Of a stretch of DNA of 64,000 bases, positions 42,080 through 51,934 are shown piece by piece (positions within the stretch are counted from its first letter, which is position 1; each line of letters starts with the position of its first letter). This DNA comes from Paenibacillus sp. Marseille-Q4541 (GTDB lineage: Bacteria; Bacillota; Bacilli; Paenibacillales; Paenibacillaceae). The notes under the pieces were generated by a model. It made no database searches. It was not told where the DNA came from and worked only from the letters and a program-made list of their open reading frames with translations. The DNA lies in assembly GCF_018310695.1 (NCBI RefSeq), contig NZ_JAGXCY010000005.1, forward strand, positions 124,001 to 188,000, read 5' to 3'. The position numbers and the translations under genes were made by a program.

Positions 42080-42983
42080 AATCTGATGTGTGTTCTACAA
42101 CGGTATCCATATCTGTATCGAACAAAATACTAGCGTGAGGATCGACAGAGCGTACAATCGATTTGACTCGGCGAGACTCAAACAGGTGTATTTTGTAATA
42201 AAGCACAGGTAGTTGTTCTATTTCATCTGTGCTTTGACCTGGTATTTCCATGATTTGATGATGGGATTCTGGTTCTCGGTATAAACGAGTCTTGATCGAT
42301 TGTTCAATCCGCTGCTTTTCCACGCTGACAATGCATATTTTACGATTAAAGGTAAAGCCCCTTAATGAAAAATGAACACCTTCAAAAGCGATAAGATAGG
42401 CAACGATAGAATACATCGCTTGTTCTGCTCCGAAAGTAATACCTGCTGCGGTAAGCACTAGTAAGTTCACAACCATAATTATTCGTTCAAGCCGATATTT
42501 ATTGCGACTTCCATTTACTTTCGCATGATCTACCGGTCTTATCGCCAAAGTATCGAGCGTTCCTCCTTCATAGAGGACCATCCCGATCCCAATCCCAAGG
42601 AACAATCCACCGCCAGCCGCTGCTAGCAGTGGGTGTTCAATGAGAGCAGGTAAAGAATGGAGCATAAGGGAGCTGAGCGATAGGACAACCAGCCCAAGAA
42701 CGGTCAGGATGGCATATTGTCTTTGTACCCTTCGGTAAGAAAGAAGTATAAAAGGCAGATTAAAAAGAAATAAAAACAATCCTAATCTCATCTCAGTTTG
42801 ATAGGCGAACATGGCAGAGATTCCTGTCACACCACCAACAATTAATTGATTTGGATGCAAAAATAATTCGAGCCCAATGGAAGCAAGAATTCCCCCAAGT
42901 ATCACAAGTAGCAATTTTTTCATCCATATTTTTATGGATGGTTTGACAGAAGGGGATTGAATTGAGTGTGGAGGCTGGTTCAT
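42078..42983 (-). CDS. YitT-family membrane protein
   Basis: The 301-residue protein has five to six membrane helices (about 22-195; LGGILASIGLELFLHPNQLI, GGVTGISAM, GGGLFLGIGIGMVLYEGGT) and a C-terminal cytoplasmic DUF2179 domain (about 215-300). This is the YitT/YpjC/YqfU family, found in several copies in spore formers and of unknown transport role. ATG 42983 has AAGGAGG upstream; the ORF opens 12 codons earlier. The last gene of the minus-strand KhtTU-like group. Confidence 0.9.
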   Translation of the reverse strand: MNQPPHSIQSPSVKPSIKIWMKKLLLVILGGILASIGLELFLHPNQLIVGGVTGISAMFAYQTEMRLGLFLFLFNLPFILLSYRRVQRQYAILTVLGLVVLSLSSLMLHSLPALIEHPLLAAAGGGLFLGIGIGMVLYEGGTLDTLAIRPVDHAKVNGSRNKYRLERIIMVVNLLVLTAAGITFGAEQAMYSIVAYLIAFEGVHFSLRGFTFNRKICIVSVEKQRIEQSIKTRLYREPESHHQIMEIPGQSTDEIEQLPVLYYKIHLFESRRVKSIVRSVDPHASILFDTDMDTVVEHTSD

Positions 42984-43022
42984 CTTGGTTCCTCCTTGTA
43001 ACTCATACTTTTGATTCAATAT

Positions 43023-44264
43023 TTATTCGATTGTTTTTTCTTTTAACATTTCAGATCTTGGTTTCTTCTTTGAATCTTTGAACTTGAATACTTTATCGAG
43101 TGCACGATAGATGTGTTTCGATTCTTTTGTAAGCAGTGGCCCTAAAATGGCAAGGATCAATACATAGATTGCAGCAAACGGCTGGATAATCGCCATGAGT
43201 CCTCCCGCTTGAGCCATGTTAGCCAAAATGATGGAAAACTCACCACGGGATACGATAGTAAGCCCGATATTAGATGAAGCTTTAGTAGAAAGTCCCGCAC
43301 TTCGTCCAGCAAGCATTCCGGCCACGAAATTACCAATAAGTGTAATGATAACGGCGATAAGGGCTAGCCACACTGCTTCTCCACCCAGTGCCAACGGATC
43401 AATTGATAATCCGAAACTAAAGAAGAAAATGGCACCGAAGAAATCTTTGAATGGCATAATCAAATGTTCGATACGCTTCGCGTGAGTTGTTTCCGCAAGA
43501 ACCAGTCCCACGAGAAGGGCACCGATGGCTTCCGCAACGTGAATGGTTTCAGAGAAACCTGCAACGAGGAATAATGAACCAAAGATAACGAGGCCAAATA
43601 ATTCATTATTACGGATGTTAAGCAATTTATTAAGCAAAGGAACGAGTTTTCGTCCAACAATGATAACGACGAGCATATAACCAAGCGCAATCAGGGCACT
43701 TACAATGACTCCGCCGATCGAAGAGGAATCACTGAGAACAAGTCCTGAAAGAATGGAAATGTATACGGCGAGGAATACATCTTCAAACATAATAATTCCA
43801 AGAATCATCTCGGTTTCCGGATTCGCTGTTCGCTTCAGATCAACGAGTACTTTGGCGACAATTGCACTGGAGGAGATCGTGGTAATCCCTGCAATAATCA
43901 GCGCTTCTGCTACTGGGAAACCTGACATGAAGCCTAAGATGAGTCCAAGCGTAAAGTTAATTCCTATATATATACTTCCGCCAATCGCAATGGATTTTCC
44001 TGATTTAATGAGTCGTCCCACTGAGAATTCGAGTCCTAGATAGAAAAGCAGGAAGAGAACACCAATACGTCCGAGGAATGATATTAAAGGTTCACTTTCA
44101 ATAAAACGAAAATCAAGATGCCATATCTGTGCGGCGTGCGGTCCTACCGCCATACCAATTAAAATATAGAAGGGTATGACGGAAAACCGCAGTTTCGAGG
44201 AAATCAGTCCGGCAGCCGCGATAAGTGCAATTGCCAAACCGACTTCAAGTACTAAATGATCCAT
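43023..44264 (-). CDS. CPA2-family cation/proton antiporter, KhtU-like
   Basis: The 413-residue protein has about twelve membrane helices of the KefB/CPA2 sodium-hydrogen exchanger fold, with motifs such as GVLFLLFYLGLEFSVGRLIK, TISSSAIVAKVL and SRGEFSIILANMA. There is no C-terminal RCK domain, which is supplied by the small protein encoded just upstream. B. subtilis KhtU exports K+ in exchange for H+ under control of KhtT. The gene starts four bases after the KhtT-like stop. Confidence 0.9.
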   Translation of the reverse strand: MDHLVLEVGLAIALIAAAGLISSKLRFSVIPFYILIGMAVGPHAAQIWHLDFRFIESEPLISFLGRIGVLFLLFYLGLEFSVGRLIKSGKSIAIGGSIYIGINFTLGLILGFMSGFPVAEALIIAGITTISSSAIVAKVLVDLKRTANPETEMILGIIMFEDVFLAVYISILSGLVLSDSSSIGGVIVSALIALGYMLVVIIVGRKLVPLLNKLLNIRNNELFGLVIFGSLFLVAGFSETIHVAEAIGALLVGLVLAETTHAKRIEHLIMPFKDFFGAIFFFSFGLSIDPLALGGEAVWLALIAVIITLIGNFVAGMLAGRSAGLSTKASSNIGLTIVSRGEFSIILANMAQAGGLMAIIQPFAAIYVLILAILGPLLTKESKHIYRALDKVFKFKDSKKKPRSEMLKEKTIE

Positions 44265-44268
44265 CGGT

Positions 44269-44766
44269 TCACCAACTTCCGTCCTTTAAGATTTGTTTTA
44301 GTTTTTGTTGTTGATGTCTTTCTCCAACAGCTACTAACGTGGAATCTGCTGGAATGCGGACATCTGGTCCGGGGCTTACGTGTTTGTTGTGACTATTTTT
44401 ATCAATTACAGCAATAATGGTTGCACCTGAGTTCTGACGAATGTCTAGTTCGCCAATGGATTTACCAACACAACTGTAATTAGCGTCAATTTTGTACCAT
44501 TCGATGATGAGATCATCAAGGGTCATCTCCATACGCTCAAGCTGTTTTGGTTTGTAAGTCATTCCGCCTACAATGGCAGCGAGCTGTCTTGCTTCATAGT
44601 CCTCTAGTGTAATCATGGAAATACTTTGATCGGGATCTTCATATTCAAAGTGATACATCTCACGTCTGCCGTCATCATGAATCACTACAATGATTTTGTC
44701 GCCACTGCTTGTTGTGGCTTGAAATTTACGCCCGATACCGGGCAGGTCTGTCTCACGAATTTCCAT
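44269..44766 (-). CDS. KhtT-like antiporter regulatory subunit with TrkA-C domain
   Basis: The 165-residue cytoplasmic protein has a C-terminal RCK-C/TrkA-C domain (about 78-163; [18 protein letters not shown], [29 protein letters not shown]). An N-terminal domain (1-70) is as in B. subtilis KhtT, which gates KhtU and binds c-di-AMP. AGGAGG precedes ATG 44766. It forms a two-gene unit with the antiporter; nucleotide binding here is inferred. The c-di-GMP protein at 6.3 kb is unrelated. Confidence 0.87.
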   Translation of the reverse strand: MEIRETDLPGIGRKFQATTSSGDKIIVVIHDDGRREMYHFEYEDPDQSISMITLEDYEARQLAAIVGGMTYKPKQLERMEMTLDDLIIEWYKIDANYSCVGKSIGELDIRQNSGATIIAVIDKNSHNKHVSPGPDVRIPADSTLVAVGERHQQQKLKQILKDGSW

Positions 44767-44851
44767 ATAGGGTGAATCCTCCTATTGTTTGTTTAGGGTT
44801 ATGAAAAAATCATAGCGCAAGTACATAAAGGATCTGTTTAGAGTTCTTTCT

Positions 44852-45220
44852 TTATGCAGCAACAAACATGGAAGTGAATTTAATGGGCATAAGATAAAGC
44901 CTGCGTTTTATATTGTCATAAAACACCTTGAAAGGCGGCTCTATAATGGGAACCCGGAATATCATAAAAATAGACAGTATCGTAAATAGAAGTTGCAAAG
45001 GGTGTACAGCAGACATTTTATGCGAGGGTACAGATTCCCGTATCATAGCTTTGGGGTGACTGTCTCCTGGTAGGTCCATGGGTTCCATAGTTGATTCGTT
45101 CATCATATTGGAATGTGACCCAACTGCTGATTTTTCGAGGATGGGGATTTGATAGGAAATAAGCAAAAATAAACATAGAACGACGAATAATAAACGTTTA
45201 ATAAAATCTACTTTTTTCAT
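44852..45220 (-). CDS. Hypothetical membrane protein (122 residues)
   Basis: ATG 45220 has GAGAGGGGG upstream. The protein has one helix near 8-25 (LLFVVLCLFLLISYQIPIL), a Met/Ser/His-rich segment (HSNMMNESTMEPMD), and a second helix near 72-92, followed by a basic stretch (NIKRRLYLMP). The Met- and His-rich external loop could bind metal such as copper, but this is weak. Family not recognised. Confidence 0.6.
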   Translation of the reverse strand: MKKVDFIKRLLFVVLCLFLLISYQIPILEKSAVGSHSNMMNESTMEPMDLPGDSHPKAMIRESVPSHKMSAVHPLQLLFTILSIFMIFRVPIIEPPFKVFYDNIKRRLYLMPIKFTSMFVAA

Positions 45221-45400
45221 CCCATCCCCCTCTCTGCAAGATACTGTTATAAAAATAATAACACAAATTTGTTTCGACTCCAAATTCGTTTTTCTTTTCG
45301 CTATCCTGAGAAAACATGACATTCTTTCCATAAAGCCGCTTCGTATATCCCATTCTAACGGACCATATAATATTTAAAGAACGAGAAGGGAGTGAGTCTT

Positions 45401-46336
45401 GTGGAATTGTTCGCGGTATGGACGGAAGTGAAAGGACAAGTGGCGGAAGATTGTTTTTATCATTTCATTAAAAATAAAACAAGAGGATTACATATAAGCA
45501 AACAAGGTTTTCGATTTGCTTTTCGCAAGGTTGAGGGCAAGGCTGCCTGGATTTGTAAAGGAACGGAGAGTCACCCCGGTTTCAAGGAAGGATTACCTCG
45601 TATGTATGAGATAATGGCATCCGGCCTTGCTGATTATATTATTGATCAAAAAGAAAAAGAGCAGTTGGAACGGATTTTAGCCAGGGAATGTGTAAATATG
45701 GACTCTGATGAACTAGAACGGGTTAAATTAATATGTGAGCCCCTCCTCAAATCGAGATTTGAGAGCGATCAGGGAACAAGGGAACGGAGACATGATAAAT
45801 TAACAGAGGGACTCATTGAGGGATTAAAGGAAATTCCTGTTATACATCTGGAAGGAACTCTTCGTTTCCGACTGCAGAATTACAAAAATGAACTTCATGA
45901 AATCGTTGAGTATGCATTGGATGAATTTTATATGGATCGGCAGTACGAGGAATTTATGAGCCTTTTGAAATATTTTGTTTATTTTCAGGAAACGAAAGTT
46001 CCGCTAATCCATGTCGTTCACAGAGATAAACATGAGTTTGTTTTGTTTGATGAGTATAAGAGACCTATGGCACTCCCTCCAGATGATAGCGTCATAATGG
46101 AAATGCCAGGTATAGAACTTGAAATGGAAGTAGAAGATATGATTATCAGCAGGCTCATCTCCATCTCGCCTAAAAAAATGAAACTTCATACCCGGACGCC
46201 AGACTTTCCGGTTATTCGGTCCATCACACAAATTTTCGAAGATCGAGTGGAAATTTGCCAGAACTGCAAACTTTGCCGCGGGATGAAGGAAACAGGGCAG
46301 CTGCCGCTTGACGAAGAGGAAACTTTGGAATTATAA
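45401..46336 (+). CDS. ytxC: Putative sporulation protein YtxC
   Basis: The 311-residue protein has the pattern of YtxC, a sporulation-associated protein encoded just upstream of thrS in Bacillus, as here. It has charged helical regions, a central LKYFVYFQETKVPLIHVVH stretch and a C-terminal CQNCKLC motif near 290-296. The start is GTG 45401, ten bases after GAGAAGGG; a GTG nine bases earlier is too close to that site. Role in spore formation is unknown. Confidence 0.85.
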   Translation: MELFAVWTEVKGQVAEDCFYHFIKNKTRGLHISKQGFRFAFRKVEGKAAWICKGTESHPGFKEGLPRMYEIMASGLADYIIDQKEKEQLERILARECVNMDSDELERVKLICEPLLKSRFESDQGTRERRHDKLTEGLIEGLKEIPVIHLEGTLRFRLQNYKNELHEIVEYALDEFYMDRQYEEFMSLLKYFVYFQETKVPLIHVVHRDKHEFVLFDEYKRPMALPPDDSVIMEMPGIELEMEVEDMIISRLISISPKKMKLHTRTPDFPVIRSITQIFEDRVEICQNCKLCRGMKETGQLPLDEEETLEL

Positions 46337-46337
46337 T
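46308..46337 (+). promoter_or_regulatory. Sigma-A-type promoter of thrS, inside the ytxC 3' end
   Basis: TTGACG (46308-46313), 18 bases and TATAAT (46332-46337) overlap the ytxC stop codon. The start point would be near 46345, at the beginning of the T-box. Confidence 0.7.
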
Positions 46338-46344
46338 AACTGGT

Positions 46345-46633
46345 ATTAAAAGCATTGACAAAGATATGATTCCCAGAAACCGGACCGTACAGAGAGAAGA
46401 AACTTGGCTGTAATTTCTTCCGGATACCGACTGTGTCTTACCCCTTTGTAGCTGCGGTTTAGAACGTTGCATTTATGCATACTAGTAAGAATCGCCGGAT
46501 TCATGCCCGTTATCATGCATGCTTCAATGAGGGTTGTCCTATAATGTACGAATGTACAGCATATGAGATAACTGAATTAGGGTGGAACCACGAGTATATA
46601 ACACTCGTCCCTTTGCCGGGACGGGTGTTTTTT
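46345..46633 (+). promoter_or_regulatory. T-box leader of thrS with terminator
   Basis: The T-box AGGGTGGAACCACG is at 46579-46592, and the terminator AACACTCGTCCC/GGGACGGGTGTT with T run ends at 46633. An AGAGAG element (46391) and ACC at 46426-46428, in the expected downstream position, suggest the specifier ACC for Thr. Stem I was only partly traced. Confidence 0.85.
46600..46633 (+). terminator. T-box terminator of thrS
   Basis: The 12-bp stem AACACTCGTCCC/GGGACGGGTGTT has a TTTGCC loop, with T following. Confidence 0.9.
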
Positions 46634-46696
46634 GCGTTTGCAATAAACATAAGCATCGTTCCCTGGCATCCAAAAGGATAAAGGAGGAAGAACAAA

Positions 46697-48634
46697 ATGT
46701 CAGTAAGTATTAAACTACCGGATGGTTCTGTTCGTGAGTATGAGAACGGAGCTAACATTCTTGATGTTGCTGCTTCCATTAGCAGTGGACTTAAGAAAAA
46801 TGCACTAGCAGGAAAACAAGATGGAATTGTTGTTGATCTCGCTACACCACTTCGTGATGGGGCACTTGTGGAAATTGTAACTTATGATTCTCCAGAAGGA
46901 CTTGAGGTACTTCGTCACAGTACTGCACATTTACTTGCGCAAGCAGTAAAACGACTTTTTGGCAGTAAGGAAGTATTTTTAGGAGTAGGTCCTGTTATTG
47001 AAGATGGATTCTATTATGACATGGACTTGGAGCATGCTCTGAACCCAGAAGATCTGCAGAAGATCGAAAAAGAAATGGAAAGAATCGTAAACGAGAATCT
47101 TCCCATTGTGCGAAAAGAAGTGAGCCGCGAAGAAGCTCTTCGTATTTTTGAAGAAGTTCAAGATCCGTATAAGCTGGAGCTCATTCGTGACTTGCCTGAA
47201 GAGAGTGTTATCTCCATCTATGAACAAGGTGAATTCTTCGATCTTTGCCGCGGGCCTCATGTTCCTTCCACTGGTAAGATCAAAGTATTTAAGCTGATGA
47301 ATGTGGCGGGTGCCTACTGGCGTGGAGACAGCAAGAATAAAATGCTCCAACGGGTATACGGAACTGCTTTTGCTAAAAAAGCACAGCTTGAAGAACATCT
47401 CCACTACTTGGAAGAAGCGAAAAAACGCGATCACCGTAAGCTCGGAAAAGAACTCAACATGTTTACTTTCTCTCAGCTTGTAGGTCAAGGACTTCCAATC
47501 TGGTTACCTAATGGAGCGAAACTTCGTCGTACTTTGGAACGCTATATTGTAGACCTGGAAGAAAGCCTCGGCTACAAGCACGTATACACTCCTGTTCTGG
47601 GAAATGTAGAGCTATACAAAACATCTGGTCATTTGGAGCACTATGAGGAAGATATGTTCCCGAGAATGGTACTGGATAATGAGGAACTTGTTCTTCGTCC
47701 AATGAACTGCCCTCATCATATGATGGTGTATAAGAGTGAAATGCACAGTTACCGTGATCTGCCAGTTCGTATTGCAGAGCTTGGAATGCAACATCGCTAT
47801 GAAATGTCAGGAGCCCTCACTGGCTTACACCGTGTACGTGCCATGACATTGAATGACTCTCATATTTTCTGTCGTCCAGATCAGATTAAAGAAGAATTTG
47901 CTCGTGTAATTGAGCTGATCATGATTGCATACAAAGACTTTGGAATTCACGACTATCGTTTCCGTTTGTCCTATCGTGATCCTCAGGATACTGAGAAATA
48001 TTTCCCGAATGATGCAATGTGGGAAATGTCGCAACGTATGTTGAAAGAAGTAGTTGAAGGTTTGGATATGCCATTCTACGAAGCAGAAGGAGAAGCTGCC
48101 TTCTACGGTCCTAAACTGGATGTTCAAGTTAAAACTGCGCTTGGTAAAGAAGAAACATTGTCCACTGTACAACTGGACTTCTTGCTTCCTGAACGTTTTG
48201 AGCTTGAATATGTAGGAGACGATGGTCAAAAACACCGTCCGGTTGTTATTCACCGCGGTATTTTGGGTACTATGGAACGTTTCACTGCATTCTTGCTTGA
48301 GAATTATGCAGGAAATCTGCCGCTTTGGTTGTCCCCGGTACAGGCAAAAGTTATTCCGGTATCTGTTCATTTTGAGAAATATGCTCGTGAAGTAGAAGAA
48401 CAATTTAGACGTGGTGGAATTACTGTAGAAGCGGATCTTCGCAATGAGAAACTCGGCTATAAAATCCGTGAAGCTCAGCTGGAGAAAATTCCTTACATGT
48501 TTATTGTTGGTGAAAATGAAATGAACGATGGCAGTGTCTCCATCCGTAAACGTGGAGAAGGGGATTTGGGAGCAAAACCGCTTGCGGAAGTCGTTCAAAT
48601 GCTAAAAGAAGAAATTAGTTCTCACCAAGTCTAG
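46697..48634 (+). CDS. thrS: Threonine-tRNA ligase
   Basis: The 645-residue class II synthetase has the TGS domain (1-63), an N-terminal editing domain with [19 protein letters not shown]-like motif ([12 protein letters not shown]) and the zinc-binding Cys in [12 protein letters not shown], the catalytic motifs ([30 protein letters not shown]), and an anticodon-binding domain (about 540-640). AAGGAGGAAG lies before ATG 46697. Controlled by the T-box. Confidence 0.97.
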   Translation: MSVSIKLPDGSVREYENGANILDVAASISSGLKKNALAGKQDGIVVDLATPLRDGALVEIVTYDSPEGLEVLRHSTAHLLAQAVKRLFGSKEVFLGVGPVIEDGFYYDMDLEHALNPEDLQKIEKEMERIVNENLPIVRKEVSREEALRIFEEVQDPYKLELIRDLPEESVISIYEQGEFFDLCRGPHVPSTGKIKVFKLMNVAGAYWRGDSKNKMLQRVYGTAFAKKAQLEEHLHYLEEAKKRDHRKLGKELNMFTFSQLVGQGLPIWLPNGAKLRRTLERYIVDLEESLGYKHVYTPVLGNVELYKTSGHLEHYEEDMFPRMVLDNEELVLRPMNCPHHMMVYKSEMHSYRDLPVRIAELGMQHRYEMSGALTGLHRVRAMTLNDSHIFCRPDQIKEEFARVIELIMIAYKDFGIHDYRFRLSYRDPQDTEKYFPNDAMWEMSQRMLKEVVEGLDMPFYEAEGEAAFYGPKLDVQVKTALGKEETLSTVQLDFLLPERFELEYVGDDGQKHRPVVIHRGILGTMERFTAFLLENYAGNLPLWLSPVQAKVIPVSVHFEKYAREVEEQFRRGGITVEADLRNEKLGYKIREAQLEKIPYMFIVGENEMNDGSVSIRKRGEGDLGAKPLAEVVQMLKEEISSHQV

Positions 48635-48721
48635 AAATTGTGACTTTGCAATTATAGAACGGAAGAATATTTTATGTACCATATGGGGACCCTCTGCTAG
48701 AGAAAGGGAGGAATTGAACCT

Positions 48722-49291
48722 ATGGTACACCCTATGATTCGGCGATGTTCAGCTTTCTTGCTGATCCTGCTGATTTGTTTTTCAAGCTATGACTTTGCCA
48801 GCGCCTTTATTGCACAAGGGAGAGAGCCGGATAAAGCAAAAGAAGTACTGGCTCCACGAAATGAACAGGTGCTTGATACAGTAAGTGTGACGGCAACAGG
48901 TTATACTGCGGGATATGAATCAACTGGAAAAGGCCCGAATCATCCGCTATATGGCATTACTTTCTCTGGTGTCAAAGTACATCGAGACAAACAGGGGGTT
49001 TCAACAATTGCTGCAGACCCCGCTCTTTTCCCACTTGGGACCATACTTTATATCCCTGACTACGGTTATGGCATTGTAGCTGATACTGGATCTGCTATTA
49101 AAGGGTCCAAAATTGATCTGTATTTTCCGACGATCAAGGCTGTATATAAGGAATGGGGTAAAAAGAAAGTAGAGGTTCAAGTGATTAAGCAAGGAAAGGG
49201 AAAATGCACAGAACAAATGTTGGAGCAACTTGGTGAAGCTTTGATGGTGAATCAAAGTATTCCGGATGCCCTACTAAATGAAGAGATTTGA
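48722..49291 (+). CDS. 3D-domain cell-wall protein (YuiC-like)
   Basis: The 189-residue protein has an N-terminal signal peptide (about 1-29; [17 protein letters not shown]) and a 3D domain (about 55-150) with its three aspartates in [24 protein letters not shown] and KIDLYFPT. The domain is an MltA-like double-psi barrel; family members are secreted lytic transglycosylases or wall-associated, and B. subtilis YuiC cleaves peptidoglycan. AGGGAGGAA lies before ATG 48722. It carries its own terminator. Confidence 0.88.
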   Translation: MVHPMIRRCSAFLLILLICFSSYDFASAFIAQGREPDKAKEVLAPRNEQVLDTVSVTATGYTAGYESTGKGPNHPLYGITFSGVKVHRDKQGVSTIAADPALFPLGTILYIPDYGYGIVADTGSAIKGSKIDLYFPTIKAVYKEWGKKKVEVQVIKQGKGKCTEQMLEQLGEALMVNQSIPDALLNEEI

Positions 49292-49303
49292 TGTTTAGGT
49301 CTT

Positions 49304-49351
49304 AAGGAGCTTACTCATGTAGTAAAACTACATGAGTAAGCTCCTTTTTCT
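49304..49351 (+). terminator. Rho-independent terminator of the 3D-domain gene
   Basis: AAGGAGCTTACTCATGTAG pairs with its complement (19-bp stem, TAAAA loop), followed by five T. Confidence 0.95.
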
Positions 49352-49357
49352 TTTACA

Positions 49358-49388
49358 TGAATAAGAAACGACCATTCCTCACATAATA
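49358..49388 (+). promoter_or_regulatory. Sigma-G-like promoter of the SASP gene
   Basis: TGAATA (49358-49363) and CATAATA (49382-49388) are separated by 18 bases. They match the forespore sigma-G consensus (TGAATA, CATACTA) except for one base, directly upstream of a spore protein gene. Confidence 0.75.
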
Positions 49389-49457
49389 CTGACTGGGGTA
49401 AAGCGATACCTCAGGTCGCAAGTGACCTTCACTTGCAGGAGAGGGAGGTGAATCAAA

Positions 49458-49709
49458 ATGAAAAAAGCGAATTCTCAAGGTTCTCAAAATTCTCAAGGTT
49501 TTCAAACTCCAAACGAGAAATTCGATGCTGAGTTTGGACAAGAAACCAACTCTGCAGCTGGCAAAGTAAAACAATCTTCAGCTGCAAAGGTACAAGATAA
49601 CTTCCAAACTCCGAATGAAAAATTCAACGCTGAGTTTGCTGTGGAGAACACAGGAAGTAAACAACAAGGTCAACAAGGTCAACAAGGTCAACAAGGCCAA
49701 CAAAAATAA
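49458..49709 (+). CDS. Gamma-type small acid-soluble spore protein
   Basis: The 83-residue Gln/Asn-rich protein has two copies of the SspE-type repeat (FQTPNEKFDAEFG near 15-27 and FQTPNEKFNAEFA near 49-61), and ends in QQG repeats. Gamma-type SASPs are stores of amino acids for outgrowth and are cut by the Gpr protease; EFxxE sites are typical. AGAGGGAGG lies before ATG 49458, and a sigma-G promoter and a terminator flank it. Confidence 0.95.
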   Translation: MKKANSQGSQNSQGFQTPNEKFDAEFGQETNSAAGKVKQSSAAKVQDNFQTPNEKFNAEFAVENTGSKQQGQQGQQGQQGQQK

Positions 49710-49720
49710 TGAAATAAAGA

Positions 49721-49762
49721 AACAGACTCTGAAGGATAAAATCTTCAGGGTCTGTTTTTTTA
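49721..49762 (+). terminator. Rho-independent terminator of the SASP gene
   Basis: AACAGACTCTGAAG pairs with CTTCAGGGTCTGTT, followed by T. Confidence 0.93.
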
Positions 49763-49899
49763 CATCTTTTGGATACCACATCGGTCTGCAGACGGAGGTG
49801 AAGTTCATTCCCGCGCCGCTCATTATTTATTAAAATATCCTTTACAATGAGTACATAATCAAAAAGGGCATGTAAAACAAGGAGAAGGGAAGTACGGAT

Positions 49900-50862
49900 A
49901 TGGTAAACCGATTAATTGGAGCTGCGCTGCTAATTGGAATAGGTTTTATGGTGTTCTTGCACATATGGGGAGGTGGAGATTTCAGTCTCGGATATTTATT
50001 CTCCACATTTTGGCCGGTTATTTTTCTTTACCTCGGTCTTAGTAACATTAAAGAAAGAAACTATATTGGCGGTTTTATTCTGCTGATCTTAGGTGCTCAT
50101 TTCTTGGGAAATAATTTTGGATATTATTTTTTCTCTATCGGAGATCTCTTTCGTTATGCTGTACCTATTGCACTCATTGGAGGGGGGCTTTATGTTTTGT
50201 TGAGTCCAAGAAGAAGGGATCGCAAACATAATAAAACAAAAAAAGAAGAATATTATGTTCCTCCTGTACCGCCTAAAGAGCCTGAGCCACCCTACTCTGA
50301 TTTTGATCGACAGTTCGAACAAAAGTTTGGAACCACTTTTCATAATGAAACCAAGCAGGAATTTCAAGGATATGGTAACGAATACGATAATAAGACACAA
50401 GGGAAAGTGAACTTTGGATCTTCCAAAGAACATAACAAATACGGGAATTCGTATCATAGTGACGAAACAAGCTTTCATCAAGGGAAAATAAACAAATCGG
50501 CCTTTATCGGTGATATTCGTCTTGGGGATGATTATTACGAACTGAAACCAATGAATTTATCACAGTTTATTGGAGATACAGTTATTGATTTAACGAAAGC
50601 ACAAATACCGTATGGAGAAACACGTATTCATATTTCGAGCTTTATTGGAGATATCAAAGTATTTGCTCCAAAGGATATGGATGTTGGTATTATGGTGACT
50701 TCGAACTCTTTTATTGGAGATATGAACGTACTGAGTAATACCAAAAGTGGTTTTATGGGCAACGCGATTGCGGAAACTCCAGGTTACAGGGATGCAGGGA
50801 AAAAAGTGCGTATTGTTATTAGTGTGTTTATCGGTGATGTCAAAGTGAACTCGATAGGATAA
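49900..50862 (+). CDS. liaF: LiaF-like envelope-stress regulator
   Basis: The 320-residue protein has about four membrane helices in its first 105 residues, a Tyr/Asn/Lys-rich linker, and a C-terminal beta-helix-like domain with the repeated motif FIGD (SAFIGDIRLG, SQFIGDTVID, SSFIGDIKVF, NSFIGDMNVL, SVFIGDVKVN). This is the DUF2154/LiaF arrangement. LiaF inhibits the LiaRS two-component system until cell-wall antibiotics or membrane stress release it. It is followed by liaS and liaR, so the set is complete. No liaIH genes are next to it. Confidence 0.92.
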   Translation: MVNRLIGAALLIGIGFMVFLHIWGGGDFSLGYLFSTFWPVIFLYLGLSNIKERNYIGGFILLILGAHFLGNNFGYYFFSIGDLFRYAVPIALIGGGLYVLLSPRRRDRKHNKTKKEEYYVPPVPPKEPEPPYSDFDRQFEQKFGTTFHNETKQEFQGYGNEYDNKTQGKVNFGSSKEHNKYGNSYHSDETSFHQGKINKSAFIGDIRLGDDYYELKPMNLSQFIGDTVIDLTKAQIPYGETRIHISSFIGDIKVFAPKDMDVGIMVTSNSFIGDMNVLSNTKSGFMGNAIAETPGYRDAGKKVRIVISVFIGDVKVNSIG

Positions 50863-50867
50863 GCCAT

Positions 50868-51893
50868 ATGAAAATGATATTTAGAACAGCCAAATGGGAA
50901 CTGTTGTTGTTTTTCTTAATGAATAGTGCAGTTACGCTGGGGATTTTCTATACTGCTTTTCGAACAGGGCATGAAGGAGTGATGAAGCCGCAAACCTGGG
51001 TGTATTATCTCAGTATGATTGTGGCTTCTACTCTGATCATTGGTTATGTTGCGGGGCTGCGTATACAGCGAAAGATCGATGTATTGAATTTAAATATGTT
51101 GCAAGTAACCAAAGGCAATCTTTCTACTCGTATTTCTGCTGGAGAGGATTCTTCATTTTCAGGGATATATCCACAATTTAACGCGATGATGAATGCAATT
51201 GAAGAAAGAATGAAATGGGTGCAGAGGCTTGGAGAGCAAGAAGTCGTTGAGAAAGAAAAAGCTGCGGAAGTTGCTGTTCTAGAGGAAAGGAGAAGAATGG
51301 CACGAGATTTGCATGATACAGTGAGTCAGCAGTTGTTTGCCATGCATATGTCGGCCTCAGCTCTTCCTTCCTTACTTAAACATAATCAGGATCAAGGATA
51401 TGTTGTACTTGAACAATTGATTACCATGTCGCAGACAGCTCAAAAGCAGATGAGAGCACTCATCGCTCAGTTAAGACCAGTGGAACTGGAGGACAGAAGC
51501 CTCGAGGAGGCACTCGATGTTTGGTTTCCTGACTATTGCAGACAAAATGGACTGAAGGGTGTAAAGGAACAGGAGTTTCTCGGGGAGCTATCGGATGCAA
51601 TCGAGCATCAAATGTTTCTTATCATTCAAGAGGCCATGGCCAATATTGTGAAGCATGCCGGAGCTAGTCTTGTCAGTCTGTCACTCAGAGAAGAAGATCG
51701 GCAAATTGTATTTAGTGTGAGTGATAATGGCAAAGGTTTCCGGCCACAAGAAGCAGGTAGACACGGCTCTTACGGACTTATGACGATGAAAGAACGTGCA
51801 GAAAAATTAGGCGGGCATATTGATATCATAACGCATCCAGGTGCAGGAACAACAATAAGGGTGCATATTCCGAAGTTTAAAGCTGACTCATAA
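50868..51893 (+). CDS. liaS: LiaS-like sensor histidine kinase
   Basis: The 341-residue kinase has two N-terminal membrane helices (about 7-30 and 45-66), a HAMP region, the HisKA_3 motif ARDLHDTVSQQLF with phosphoacceptor His near 149, and the ATPase domain (IIQEAMANIVKHAGA, SDNGKGF, GLMTMKERA). Together with LiaR it forms the envelope-stress pair of NarL type. It starts six bases after the liaF stop. Confidence 0.94.
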   Translation: MKMIFRTAKWELLLFFLMNSAVTLGIFYTAFRTGHEGVMKPQTWVYYLSMIVASTLIIGYVAGLRIQRKIDVLNLNMLQVTKGNLSTRISAGEDSSFSGIYPQFNAMMNAIEERMKWVQRLGEQEVVEKEKAAEVAVLEERRRMARDLHDTVSQQLFAMHMSASALPSLLKHNQDQGYVVLEQLITMSQTAQKQMRALIAQLRPVELEDRSLEEALDVWFPDYCRQNGLKGVKEQEFLGELSDAIEHQMFLIIQEAMANIVKHAGASLVSLSLREEDRQIVFSVSDNGKGFRPQEAGRHGSYGLMTMKERAEKLGGHIDIITHPGAGTTIRVHIPKFKADS

Positions 51894-51934
51894 GATGATG
51901 CATTCCTTGTGTAATTAGAAAGGGGGAAATGGGG

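Noticed and set aside
43216..43485. Forward ORFs opposite the KhtU-like gene
   Set aside because: No ribosome site; the minus-strand antiporter is clear in the same DNA.
47825..48598. Antisense ORF of 257 codons over thrS
   Set aside because: It has no ribosome site or family motifs, and thrS is certain in the same DNA. The open frame follows from codon use.
49660..49705. Short repeats that could suggest a CRISPR or a VNTR locus
   Set aside because: They encode the QQG tail of the SASP protein. There are no spacers, and no CRISPR array is seen anywhere in the window.
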